NCBI GenBank assembly: GCA_937978655.1
Contig: CALJUX010000011.1
Span: 29,028 to 93,027, forward strand
Direction: 5' to 3'
Length of the DNA: 64,000 bases
From: an uncultured Chromatiaceae bacterium
GTDB lineage: Bacteria > Pseudomonadota > Gammaproteobacteria > Enterobacterales > Alteromonadaceae
In this document: positions 44,886-53,081 of the stretch, piece after piece
Numbering within the stretch: the stretch's first letter is position 1
Layout of the letters: each line of letters starts with the position of its first letter
The notes under the pieces: generated by a model
Told to the model about the DNA's origin: nothing
Seen by the model: the letters and a program-made list of their open reading frames with translations, nothing else
The model's database searches: none
Position numbers and translations under genes: made by a program

Positions 44886-44987
44886 ATGGCACAAACTGTC
44901 TTTCGGTCGAAAGCTTTACGCTCGATAAAAACCTGCTTGGTTCTGATCCTGAATTTGGTTCGCGTTAACATCAGAGGAGTTCAATGA
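44886..44987 (+). CDS. 33-aa leader peptide or small protein
   Basis: Short frame MAQTVFRSKALRSIKTCLVL followed by a hydrophobic/basic tail. AGAGGAG lies 11-17 bases upstream of the ATG, a strong ribosome site, and the TGA overlaps the next ATG (ATGA at 44984-44987). The same overlap device links the next genes, which supports it being translated. It may serve mainly to couple translation. No family recognised. Confidence 0.5.
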   Translation: MAQTVFRSKALRSIKTCLVLILNLVRVNIRGVQ

Positions 44988-45289
44988 TGATTGTTATCGA
45001 ACAAACCCGCCAATTTAAGCAGTTGCAGTTGACACAGCATTACCAGCGTCAAACCAGCCAGCTCGCCACTTACCTGATCACGGCATTGTTTATCGATCCG
45101 AATAGCAGTCAGTTATCTCTGGTAATCACGCCAGAGCAGCAGGTTAACAATACAGAGTTTGTGCTCAATTGGGTGCGAAAGGAAGTTTGTTGCGCAAGTT
45201 GTTTGCGATGCGTGGACTTCAAGGAACTCCAACATAACTTTGTGCGCTGGTTACTGAGTCATGATATTCCGGTGGGAGATCTGCAATGA
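44984..45289 (+). CDS. Hypothetical 101-aa protein of the recombinase-associated operon
   Basis: No family recognised. Glutamine-rich N-terminus (QTRQFKQLQLTQHYQRQ) and a CCASCLRC cysteine cluster near residue 70 that could bind metal. The start overlaps the leader stop (ATGA), and its own stop overlaps the next ATG by four bases. A second RBS-like GAGGAG precedes it. Probably a helper of the mobile element carrying the recombinases; that is inferred only from position. Confidence 0.65.
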   Translation: MMIVIEQTRQFKQLQLTQHYQRQTSQLATYLITALFIDPNSSQLSLVITPEQQVNNTEFVLNWVRKEVCCASCLRCVDFKELQHNFVRWLLSHDIPVGDLQ

Positions 45290-45810
45290 ACAAGACGCAA
45301 CAGCTATACGGTATTTTTCAGGTTTGGTTGGGAAATTTTGTCACAGCCGAGCAGGGATGGGAAGCCATGCAGCTACGCAACGTGCCGCGTAAACATCCAC
45401 GCTTTTTTTATCCGTACACCAGGCTTGGCCAGCGCGGCTTGCAGCGATTGAACACACTTACCGAGCAGGCATTCTGCCAAAAATTGGCGCATATGGGCTG
45501 TATTCCTTCTTCGCTGTTACTGGGATATAGCCTGACCAGAGAGTATGGGGATACTGGCCGGGTTATTTGCGAGGTCAGCGGTTATCAGTATCTGTACTTT
45601 GGCATTGAAGGCATCCTGCAACACTATATTGAACCTGGTTTCTACGAGGAGGTGCAGCTGTTTTTCGGTGACCCACTTCTGCTTGATATTTGCTGGTACT
45701 TACTCAGAAGTTATGAGCCACTTGGCTTAGACCACGGCGACCATCCGGTGATGCAGTTCTGTCGGATGGTGACCAGCGATAGCTTGAATTATCCGCGGTT
45801 GGACTCGTGA
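45286..45810 (+). CDS. Hypothetical 174-aa protein of the recombinase-associated operon
   Basis: No family recognised. Aromatic-rich, with YGIFQVWLGNFVTAEQGWEA near the N-terminus and FFGDPLLLDICWYLLRSYEP near the C-terminus. No membrane helix or signal peptide. ATG overlaps the preceding stop by four bases. The stop overlaps a GTG (GTGA) that could start the next gene. It is the third of four coupled small genes. Confidence 0.65.
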   Translation: MNKTQQLYGIFQVWLGNFVTAEQGWEAMQLRNVPRKHPRFFYPYTRLGQRGLQRLNTLTEQAFCQKLAHMGCIPSSLLLGYSLTREYGDTGRVICEVSGYQYLYFGIEGILQHYIEPGFYEEVQLFFGDPLLLDICWYLLRSYEPLGLDHGDHPVMQFCRMVTSDSLNYPRLDS

Positions 45811-45827
45811 GCCAGAGGAGGCCTGAC

Positions 45828-46202
45828 ATGCAAACATTAATACCGGTGCCGGCCTTTTCCGGCAAAAGTAACAACGAGATCGTGCTGCTCGACCCGGCCC
45901 GGCTGGCAGACTGGCATGGTGTAGATAGGAACTCACCGAAGGTGCTGTGCAAAACCGCGATTTATGGCAACCACGCCGCCGGCTGGAGTCTGTACCTGCA
46001 CGAAAACGGCTGCTACGAGTGGCTGATAGGGTCGGATATTACCGGCAGCAGCAGCGGGGCACTCGATGTGATTGCGCTACTGGGCCACAACCTGTGCCTG
46101 ATGCCCTGGCAAAAGCTGATTTTTTGCAGTAAAGGGCAAGCTTGTACCGCTGTATCTTACATTTGCTTGCCGGGATTGGCAGGTTTAAACGTACCAGTTT
46201 AA
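45828..46202 (+). CDS. Hypothetical 124-aa protein of the recombinase-associated operon
   Basis: No family recognised. I chose the ATG at 45828, which has AGAGGAGG upstream; the GTG at 45807 overlaps the preceding stop and would add seven residues. The protein is short, with WHGVDRNSPKVLCKTAIYGN in the N-terminal half and three Cys near the C-terminus. It ends 26 bases before a strong terminator, so it is the last gene of the small operon. Confidence 0.62.
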   Translation: MQTLIPVPAFSGKSNNEIVLLDPARLADWHGVDRNSPKVLCKTAIYGNHAAGWSLYLHENGCYEWLIGSDITGSSSGALDVIALLGHNLCLMPWQKLIFCSKGQACTAVSYICLPGLAGLNVPV

Positions 46203-46228
46203 GTCCCCACATCTGTTGATTTAACAAT

Positions 46229-46262
46229 CCCTGATTGTTTGTGACAGCAATCAGGGTTTTTT
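46229..46262 (+). terminator. Terminator after the small-gene operon
   Basis: Perfect 9-bp stem CCCTGATTG/CAATCAGGG with a 10-base loop, followed by TTTTTT. The recombinase genes after it must therefore have their own promoter or depend on read-through. Confidence 0.9.
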
Positions 46263-46553
46263 ATGTTGGCGTTAAGTGCGTCTAGTCAAATTTGCCAGTA
46301 CTGGTAAATTATTCACTAAAAATAGCTACCAGATGGCGCATCAAAAGTCAATTGGAATATTTTTTTGGCGAACTCTAATTTACTCTCATTTTACTATGTG
46401 TCTGATTTCTATCTCTTTTGACAAAATGCATTTTTGCATTCGTACATAACATAATAAAAGTTTTTTAAATTCAACAAGTTCCATCAAATTGACCCCTTGT
46501 CTTTTTCGTTCTCCCGTTGCATGAATATAAAAAGCAGTACGGGAGGGATAGCA
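46263..46553. other. Region upstream of recombinase genes
   Basis: About 290 bases, AT-rich, with no gene I can support. It should hold the promoter of the 46554 operon, but I could not settle on -35 and -10 boxes. Confidence 0.45.
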
Positions 46554-47141
46554 ATGAATGCACGTGAAAAATCGAAAAATCGACTCTTGGAGTTGTCGTT
46601 TCAACCCGCTCTCGTTGAGCTTTCAAAAATTCGTTTGTCTGCCGTTATTCCAGCAAGTATCAGGGATGCGATTGTGCAGCCAACCGTGTCACAACTGCGA
46701 ATGGTCGAACTATGTCCGGAGCTGTTGGCATATCAGATGACGTGTTACCCGCCTATTTTGGTAAAGCAGAACGCGCGTGCAGGCAGCTTTGATATTGTCG
46801 GTAACTTCCACAGTTTTAGTCTGATGCGGGCGAAACTTCCCGCTGAAACTCGGATCACAGCAATGTATTCGGTGGCGAGTGCAGATGCGATTGGGGAGTT
46901 GATTCGTCTTGACGTTTTGGCGAATAAAATAATCCCGCATTCATTGCCTGCGACAAAGTTATCCAGATTGCTACAAGAACTGTTCCCGAACAACGAAGGT
47001 GAAAATAAGCAGCTGTTAAATCGTGAAAGTTTCCAGCGGTTATTTCCAAAGATTAGTTCACGTCAAAAATTGTCGCATGCCCTGAATAGGGCAAATAGTC
47101 AGGTCACACCATCAACCAAAACTAGGGGGGACCTATGGTGA
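46554..47141 (+). CDS. 195-aa accessory protein of the tyrosine recombinase module
   Basis: I start it at the ATG at 46554, which has GGGAGG upstream. No family recognised with confidence. The middle (PILVKQNARAGSFDIVGNFHS) recalls ParB/Srx-type domains, where a protein asserts what is fed from a list of keys, but the match is weak. Its stop overlaps the start of the first recombinase by seven bases. The pattern of one small protein followed by two large recombinases suggests it helps them act, for instance by binding element ends. Confidence 0.65.
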   Translation: MNAREKSKNRLLELSFQPALVELSKIRLSAVIPASIRDAIVQPTVSQLRMVELCPELLAYQMTCYPPILVKQNARAGSFDIVGNFHSFSLMRAKLPAETRITAMYSVASADAIGELIRLDVLANKIIPHSLPATKLSRLLQELFPNNEGENKQLLNRESFQRLFPKISSRQKLSHALNRANSQVTPSTKTRGDLW

Positions 47142-49465
47142 ATGACGTGGGCCTCCCTTTTGAGCTTAAACCGATTCTTGAGCTCCGCACATTGTTGCAA
47201 ATTCCGGATTCCGGGCGGGCTTTGTTGCCAGTGCTGTCAGTGGTGAGAGGGCTTATCACTCAGCATCCACACTTAGCTTCAGAGTTAAAACTCACTGAGG
47301 ACATAGTTAGTAAACTCATGTCTGAGTTACAGCAGGCAACAACTGACCAAGAAGATTTGCTGCGGCTCACTAAACAAAGCGGTGTTTGCTCAGAGCGCCC
47401 AGTTTACGCATTGCTGGTTGAGGCCGCCCTGTCGCTGCCCAATCTGCCTGCGGGTGCGTGGAGCATGGTTGCTGTCGCGTTACAGTTTGTGCTGATTCGT
47501 CGAGTTCAGTTCGCGGAACATCCGAACCGGTTAGTTGAATTTAGCAAAGCGCTGCGTCAGCTGATGGTGGTCAGGCAACCAATTATGTTGCTGCATGGGG
47601 TGACGTTCGATAATTATGATCAACTAGCTAGTGCCATGGGCGAACTTTCCGCAAATCCACAGGCCAGTAGTACCGACAGACGTTACGCAAAGTATATTGA
47701 AACAACCCTTAGCACCGAATGGAAGCAGGTAAGCCGCAGCCCCGGCCCCCGGCGGAAAGCCGCTGGCGGCACACGCCGCAAGAGACCGGCTGGTGAAACT
47801 ACAGTGGCAACCGATGACTCGGATGTAGCTGTAATAGGTTTGCCTGTAACCACAATGCTGGACGATGTCCTCAACATACCCGAACAGTCAGCACCCTGCA
47901 TGTTGCTGGAAGTTCGTCCGTCAGGAAAGTGGGCTAAAAACCGATCTTCACTCGATGTCATCGAAGATCGCGGTATTTGCCGGGTTCATCGGATTAATGC
48001 AACAAATCGCCTTATCCAAGCCAATAACAAATCTCTGTTGAGCCTAAGCGTTTTGCAGCACGACGAGCTATCGGTCCTGTTAAATGCACTGCTGCGACGT
48101 AATGCGGAAAGTACAGTTGAGCTAAATTGCCGTTTAGCCACGCTGTTAATGTTATGGACAGGCATTAACCTGGAAACATTATGTCAATGGCAACTTGGTG
48201 GCGAAGGGGCCGGTTTGGTGCAACTCGGACAGCATTGGTACACCCAGTGCATAGTTGAGCCGGTGTTGATTCATGATGCTCGGCAAAAGATTATTTTAAG
48301 CTGCCCGGCCGTGTTTGGCACATATGCATCCGCGCTGGCGGAGCAGAGAAAAAACAACAAGCTACTGACATTTCTGAGTGCTGAAGAAGCAACGCAACAA
48401 ATCAGAAATTGGCTGGCCAGGCTCTCGCAGCGACACGGTATTAGTATTTCAATAGACCGCGTAGAAAGCTTTTTGGCAAATCGTTTGCAAAGTACGCCAG
48501 AGTTAGATCCGATATATCAGCGCTTGGCATTTGGTGTTGAACGATTTCAGTTTCGGGTGCAGCGGCACTACACGCAAATGACCGCCGACCAAATCGCCCG
48601 CGGCATCTCAACTATTTGGCAGCAAGTTCATCAGGAACTGACACAGTCCGACAGCCTGTCAGCTGATTTTTATCAGATTCACCCGCACGACCCTGAAATG
48701 GTCTATGGCAGTGAGCGGGCAGGGGAAATAACACAGCACCGAAATCTGGTCAAAAATCTTCGAGATAGTTGCCAGCAATTTAGTCGTCAGCAAGTTGACC
48801 GAAGCCTGCCGGCGCTAATTGCCTATCACAACCGCTATGTTGAATATACGGCGCTGCTACTACTGAGCGGTACAGGTTGTCGCGCCGTCCGAAATCCATT
48901 TCCGTCTCTGGCGCTGATCTTTGACTCGCTACTGTTTGTCTGTGATAAGGATGACGCGTCGATAGCAACCCGCTTAGTGTGTTTATGCCCTGTCGTTGAA
49001 CACCAAATATCGTTTTATCGTGACCACCTGAATGCTCTGGCAAGTCGTATTGCGGCAATTGCGCCTGACATCGCCGCGCATAATCGACAGATGCTAACGG
49101 CTGAACAATCAGATCTTCAATTTATATCGCAGCTTATCAAAATGAAAAATGCTGTTGGGCCCCTGTTTTACTTGGATGACATGGGCAGTGCACAACAACT
49201 TGCTCCCGCCCAGCTCACTAAATTAACCCGCCGATTTGGTTTGGAAGTGAATTTTGGCCGCCATCACCTGCGCAGTCATTTGATACAGCAAAAGGTTCAT
49301 AACGAGTTGGTCAACCAAATACTTGGACACTGGTCGATTGGCGAGTCGCCATATAGTCAGTTCTCGCAACTTAGCCCGTATGAAAGCAACAGGGTTTTAC
49401 GCCCAGTGCTCTCTGCAGTTATGGAGGAACAGGGATGGAAAGCGCAAAGAAGCATGCTGGCCTAA
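47135..49465 (+). CDS. Large tyrosine recombinase (first of two)
   Basis: A 776-aa protein whose C-terminal third is a tyrosine recombinase catalytic domain. Arg I is R583 in GTGCRAV, the HxxR box is HHLR with R713, the LGH box is 730-732, and Y740 in ESPYSQF is the probable nucleophile. The long N-terminal part is unusual, since typical phage integrases have 350-400 residues. It contains a basic linker near residues 205-225 (RRKAAGGTRRKRP). It starts with AGGGGGG upstream and overlaps both neighbours, so all three proteins are co-produced. It presumably cuts and joins element ends together with the 49435 protein. Confidence 0.82.
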   Translation: MVNDVGLPFELKPILELRTLLQIPDSGRALLPVLSVVRGLITQHPHLASELKLTEDIVSKLMSELQQATTDQEDLLRLTKQSGVCSERPVYALLVEAALSLPNLPAGAWSMVAVALQFVLIRRVQFAEHPNRLVEFSKALRQLMVVRQPIMLLHGVTFDNYDQLASAMGELSANPQASSTDRRYAKYIETTLSTEWKQVSRSPGPRRKAAGGTRRKRPAGETTVATDDSDVAVIGLPVTTMLDDVLNIPEQSAPCMLLEVRPSGKWAKNRSSLDVIEDRGICRVHRINATNRLIQANNKSLLSLSVLQHDELSVLLNALLRRNAESTVELNCRLATLLMLWTGINLETLCQWQLGGEGAGLVQLGQHWYTQCIVEPVLIHDARQKIILSCPAVFGTYASALAEQRKNNKLLTFLSAEEATQQIRNWLARLSQRHGISISIDRVESFLANRLQSTPELDPIYQRLAFGVERFQFRVQRHYTQMTADQIARGISTIWQQVHQELTQSDSLSADFYQIHPHDPEMVYGSERAGEITQHRNLVKNLRDSCQQFSRQQVDRSLPALIAYHNRYVEYTALLLLSGTGCRAVRNPFPSLALIFDSLLFVCDKDDASIATRLVCLCPVVEHQISFYRDHLNALASRIAAIAPDIAAHNRQMLTAEQSDLQFISQLIKMKNAVGPLFYLDDMGSAQQLAPAQLTKLTRRFGLEVNFGRHHLRSHLIQQKVHNELVNQILGHWSIGESPYSQFSQLSPYESNRVLRPVLSAVMEEQGWKAQRSMLA

Positions 49466-52317
49466 TGGTCACACAGCAAGGCAATGTCGCCGATTGGATT
49501 CGAACAATTTTTAGTGAGGTTCCGCTGGAGCCGGCAGAGCTGGCAACAGTTGAATTGTTTCAATCCATAATTTGGGTTGATGCTCAACGTGTACCGGATA
49601 CCTGCATTGATGCAGTGGTCCGCAAGCTTGATAAGGATGGTAAAGCAAGGCGGCGTCAGCTCGAGTTATTGGAATTTTGTTTGGCGCAATTGCAGTTACG
49701 ATACCAAATTGAAGCATCGCCAGCCCCCCGAGTGTTGTTATCCGAACCTGAACGCAACTACATTGATCTTAGTCAGGTCAGACTTTTACCAATCATTTCA
49801 GCAGCGCATAGTTTTATTGAAGCAACTAAAAGCACACCTTTAGAAAAGAATTGGGGGCAAAAGGAATTCAGTTTCTTTCTACTACGTCTGATATTTGAAC
49901 AGCAAATACTAAAGCCGAAAGTGCTGGCAGATGTGATTGCCCGGCACTATCAACTTGAGCGAGCAGAGCAGCTGTTTTGGCTGGAGCGTCATGATGAACG
50001 ACTGCTGATATCCAGCGATTTCACCGCGCTTTATCAAGAATACGCCGAACTAAAATACGGTCGTTCGATCAATGTGCTGTGTGCATGGCTGAGCAAAAAT
50101 GTATTCCGTTTTAAAGTGAGCCTGAGCTTGTTATGTAAGGCTTCTACGCTCAATCTGAAGTTACATTATGGCGTTTGTGCTGCAGAACTGGCTGCTGGCA
50201 GCATCAAGACTACGCAGCTATCAACGCTACGCTGGCGACAGCTATTAGGGCAAAACGTGCATATTGCCGCAAGCTCACCTGATGATAGCGAGCCCTTGAC
50301 GGTGCGGTCTCAACGGCAATGGAAGTCGCGTAGCAGTAAAACGTTTACGCAATCAGCAGAGGCTCAGTATAAGTCCTTGCGAAACCGATTAGCGCCAGTC
50401 ATCGACTCGTCAAAACAATCACGTTTAACCGAGCTTATTAAGCTCCGGGAGTGGCTGGGCAATTCGCATCATGCTGAAACATATTGCTGGGAGTGGCTAC
50501 TGACGAGCTGGGGTTATTGGATGATCGTCAATGGCGGGAAATTTAAAAAAACGCTTCGTAAAGGCAGCATTGACCGATACCTACAGTTTGCGCGCCCACT
50601 GCTTCAGAGCTTCGGTGCGCAGGATGTTTGGGAGGATCATTCTGAGCAATGGGTGATGGTGATCGAAGATGCGGCTAAGAAAGCAGGTCCTGCTTTTCAA
50701 CCAGCTGCCGCAGAGCGCTTTGTTGCATTTTTGATCTCAAATGGTTTTGCGCCAGACATTCATATTAGTGATGTCGACCTACCGGGTGTGAATTCGAAGG
50801 TTGACGCCAATATGCTGGTGCCAGCTGAAATAGAGTTGGTTCTAATTGCGCTACGGCGGTTTGACAGTAAGCTGACCCGTATTGCCCGGCTGATATTCTG
50901 TTTTGGCTTCGCCTGCGGCTTGCGCCGGGCCGAAGTGCTATATCTGAAAAAAACTAATTTGCGGCTCGATGGCAGGCCTTATCTTGCGCTGCGCCATACC
51001 ATTGATAGGATATTAAAATCGACGCGTGGCCGCAGAAATGTGCCGCTTGAGTTGTTTTGGCCTGAACAGGAATTAACTCTGCTGAAAGAATATTGTAAAA
51101 ATGAAACTGTGCGCCATTCAGACCTGTTATTTTATGATCTCAAACTCGCTTTAAGCGCACTCGAACTGTTGACCAACCTGATCAAGGAAACCACCCGGCA
51201 GCCAGATCTGGTTTTTCACCAACTCAGACACAGTTTTTTGAATTGGTGTTTTTGGTTGTTGCATTTACCACGCATTGACTCAAAATCGACCCCTTCATTT
51301 TTTTGCCATCCATGGCTTGGTTACAACCGTGCAGAGTTGTTACGTCAACGGTTAGGGCTTGCTAACGAACTGCTTGGCAGGCGAGATTTGCACGTGTTTG
51401 CAGCCCTGGCCGGCCACAGTTCACCTGAAGTAACTACGCATTCCTATGTCCACATCAGTGATTTAGTGAATGCCCTGTTGCGTTCACCACACAGCAGGGC
51501 AAAGAACCACCAGGTTATCTTCAAAGCAACTGAACCTGAGCATCAGGTGCTTGCTGTTGCAACCCGCTTGATTGCACAAAAATTGGAACAAAATCAAGCT
51601 AAATCAGGAAAAGTATATCCGCTCAGCGTGCTGGGGCAGGCGATTTTTCAGCTCAGTGGTAGCCGGCATGTAAAAAGCAAAGACAAAGTCCCCGCATCGC
51701 TGTTAACCGCGATCCAGTCGGTGCAAGAAAATAACACTGCTCCCCCTAAAGTCTGCGCCGTACTGACAAACGTGATGCGGAAAAAAGTGCCGTTCAGAGT
51801 GATTGCACCCTTTAACGGCTGGCTGAAACTGTTGGATAAAAATCAGTGGGCTTTGCATTTTAGCCAAGGTCAGGTCGAGCAAATCATTAATTTGACTGAC
51901 CCTGGTAAAGACTTTCTGTTTATATGCCGCACATTAGATGAGTTGACATTGTTAGCTCGCTGGCTAGAACAATTACAAATCAACCCACAGGACATTAGTT
52001 ACCGGTTGTCTCTGGCGACTCGTTGTCACTTATTCGCTCACAGTCAAAACCCGCTGCAGCAGACCGAAACTGAATTAGTTAACGATATGCATGCAGGTCT
52101 GCTAAGAAATCTGGCGGCGCCCAAAGGGCGTGCCAAGAAGCGGCAGTCGGCCAATCAGGCAATTGACCAGAGTACCTTGCCGCAGCAGAAATTGTTTACC
52201 TGCGAAGTGCATGTCCAATGGGATGATATAGGCAATGGTGAGAAGCGCCGTAACCAGGCACTGATTGCTGTGCTCAAAGCGATGTGGCTATCCTGGCGCC
52301 TGCGTGAAGCGTTGTAG
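49435..52317 (+). CDS. Large tyrosine recombinase (second of two)
   Basis: A 960-aa protein with a complete tyrosine recombinase core: R497 in CGLRRAEVLYL, H595-x-x-R598 in HQLRHS, AGH at 659-661 and Y671 in THSYVH. Around 290 residues follow the nucleophile, an unusual C-terminal extension of unknown role. The ATG at 49435 (GGAGG upstream) overlaps the first recombinase's end by 31 bases. Paired large recombinases of unequal sequence suggest a heteromeric integrase, each acting on one arm or strand. It lies next to tRNA-Val genes, a typical integration target. Confidence 0.87.
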   Translation: MESAKKHAGLMVTQQGNVADWIRTIFSEVPLEPAELATVELFQSIIWVDAQRVPDTCIDAVVRKLDKDGKARRRQLELLEFCLAQLQLRYQIEASPAPRVLLSEPERNYIDLSQVRLLPIISAAHSFIEATKSTPLEKNWGQKEFSFFLLRLIFEQQILKPKVLADVIARHYQLERAEQLFWLERHDERLLISSDFTALYQEYAELKYGRSINVLCAWLSKNVFRFKVSLSLLCKASTLNLKLHYGVCAAELAAGSIKTTQLSTLRWRQLLGQNVHIAASSPDDSEPLTVRSQRQWKSRSSKTFTQSAEAQYKSLRNRLAPVIDSSKQSRLTELIKLREWLGNSHHAETYCWEWLLTSWGYWMIVNGGKFKKTLRKGSIDRYLQFARPLLQSFGAQDVWEDHSEQWVMVIEDAAKKAGPAFQPAAAERFVAFLISNGFAPDIHISDVDLPGVNSKVDANMLVPAEIELVLIALRRFDSKLTRIARLIFCFGFACGLRRAEVLYLKKTNLRLDGRPYLALRHTIDRILKSTRGRRNVPLELFWPEQELTLLKEYCKNETVRHSDLLFYDLKLALSALELLTNLIKETTRQPDLVFHQLRHSFLNWCFWLLHLPRIDSKSTPSFFCHPWLGYNRAELLRQRLGLANELLGRRDLHVFAALAGHSSPEVTTHSYVHISDLVNALLRSPHSRAKNHQVIFKATEPEHQVLAVATRLIAQKLEQNQAKSGKVYPLSVLGQAIFQLSGSRHVKSKDKVPASLLTAIQSVQENNTAPPKVCAVLTNVMRKKVPFRVIAPFNGWLKLLDKNQWALHFSQGQVEQIINLTDPGKDFLFICRTLDELTLLARWLEQLQINPQDISYRLSLATRCHLFAHSQNPLQQTETELVNDMHAGLLRNLAAPKGRAKKRQSANQAIDQSTLPQQKLFTCEVHVQWDDIGNGEKRRNQALIAVLKAMWLSWRLREAL

Positions 52318-52367
52318 TAGAGAATAGATCCGGCTTACAGTGTAAAAAGCATTTATTATTTTTCGTT

Positions 52368-52402
52368 AATATCGGTGCCCACCGTGGGCACCGATATTTT
52401 TT
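52368..52402 (+). terminator. Strong terminator after recombinase operon
   Basis: Perfect 14-bp inverted repeat AATATCGGTGCCCA/TGGGCACCGATATT with a 3-base loop, running into six Ts. It lies about 50 bases after the second recombinase stop. Its GGTGCC/GGCACC cores also belong to the repeat cluster at the element's right end. Confidence 0.85.
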
Positions 52403-52543
52403 ACGGCGAGGCCAGTTAAACCAAAAAAACTGTTGTTCGGTAAAAATTCGGCGGTGGTGCCTACATTGGTGGGGGGCATTTTTAGCGTTTCAGTTATGCT
52501 GTTGCAACGGTAAAAAACTGAAAATTGGCACCAATTGGGCACC
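52374..52543. repeat. Cluster of GGTGCC/GGCACC repeats at the island's right end
   Basis: Five copies in 170 bases: GGTGCC at 52374 and 52456, GGCACC at 52387, 52527 and 52538 (the last two within a direct repeat GGCACCAA). Short repeats close to an element end and its recombinase genes are often recombinase-binding sites. The core crossover site is not identified. Confidence 0.4.
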
Positions 52544-52679
52544 AACACGAACAATCGAGAAAAACTGCCAAAAAGTATCGATAAGAGCTGCAGATATGTA
52601 GGGAGTAGTGGTTGTACGAAACAAGAAGTAGTCTATTGATTTACAGAGCAAAATAACCGCAGTTTAGCTGTCTGAAAAT

Positions 52680-52756
52680 TGGTGCGTCCTAGTGGACTCG
52701 AACCACCGACCCCCACCATGTCAAGGTGGTGCTCTAACCAACTGAGCTAAGGACGC
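52680..52756 (-). tRNA. tRNA-Val (anticodon GAC), copy 3 in transcription order
   Basis: 77 bases on the minus strand with all four arms. The anticodon stem CCACC/GGTGG closes the 7-base loop TTGACAT, giving anticodon GAC for Val. GTTCGA lies in the T loop and CCA is encoded at the 3' end. It closely matches the E. coli valV/valW sequence. It is the copy nearest the island. Confidence 0.97.
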
Positions 52757-52783
52757 ATCTAAGCGAATTGCTGAACAGAAAAT

Positions 52784-52860
52784 TGGTGCGTCCTAGTGGA
52801 CTCGAACCACCGACCCCCACCATGTCAAGGTGGTGCTCTAACCAACTGAGCTAAGGACGC
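52784..52860 (-). tRNA. tRNA-Val (anticodon GAC), middle copy
   Basis: Identical in sequence to the copies on either side, with a 27-base spacer on each side that is also identical. The 104-base unit is therefore tandemly duplicated. Confidence 0.97.
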
Positions 52861-52887
52861 ATCTAAGCGAATTGCTGAACAGAAAAT

Positions 52888-52964
52888 TGGTGCGTCCTAG
52901 TGGACTCGAACCACCGACCCCCACCATGTCAAGGTGGTGCTCTAACCAACTGAGCTAAGGACGC
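52888..52964 (-). tRNA. tRNA-Val (anticodon GAC), copy 1 in transcription order
   Basis: Identical to the other two copies, with CCA encoded. It is the first transcribed, being furthest right on the minus strand. Confidence 0.97.
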
Positions 52965-53081
52965 AACCTGTGTCGACAGCAGCGCTGGCAACGGCGGCTA
53001 TAGTATTTTTTGGCTTCAGTGAATGCAAGCGTTTTTTCGGTAACTTGGCTTAACCGCTGCAATTTTGCGCGCTGCCGCCAC

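Larger units (their letters stand above)
52318..52679. other. Intergenic region between recombinase and tRNA-Val genes
   Basis: 362 bases holding the terminator and repeat cluster above, and no gene. The boundary between island and core chromosome is probably here or in the first tRNA gene. I found no copy of the tRNA 3' end elsewhere in the window, so the attachment site is unproven. Confidence 0.5.

Noticed and set aside
52318..52679. Partial tRNA-Val copy as an attachment-site duplicate
   Set aside because: Only short GC-rich similarities (GGTGGTGC) were seen, too little to call an attachment site.
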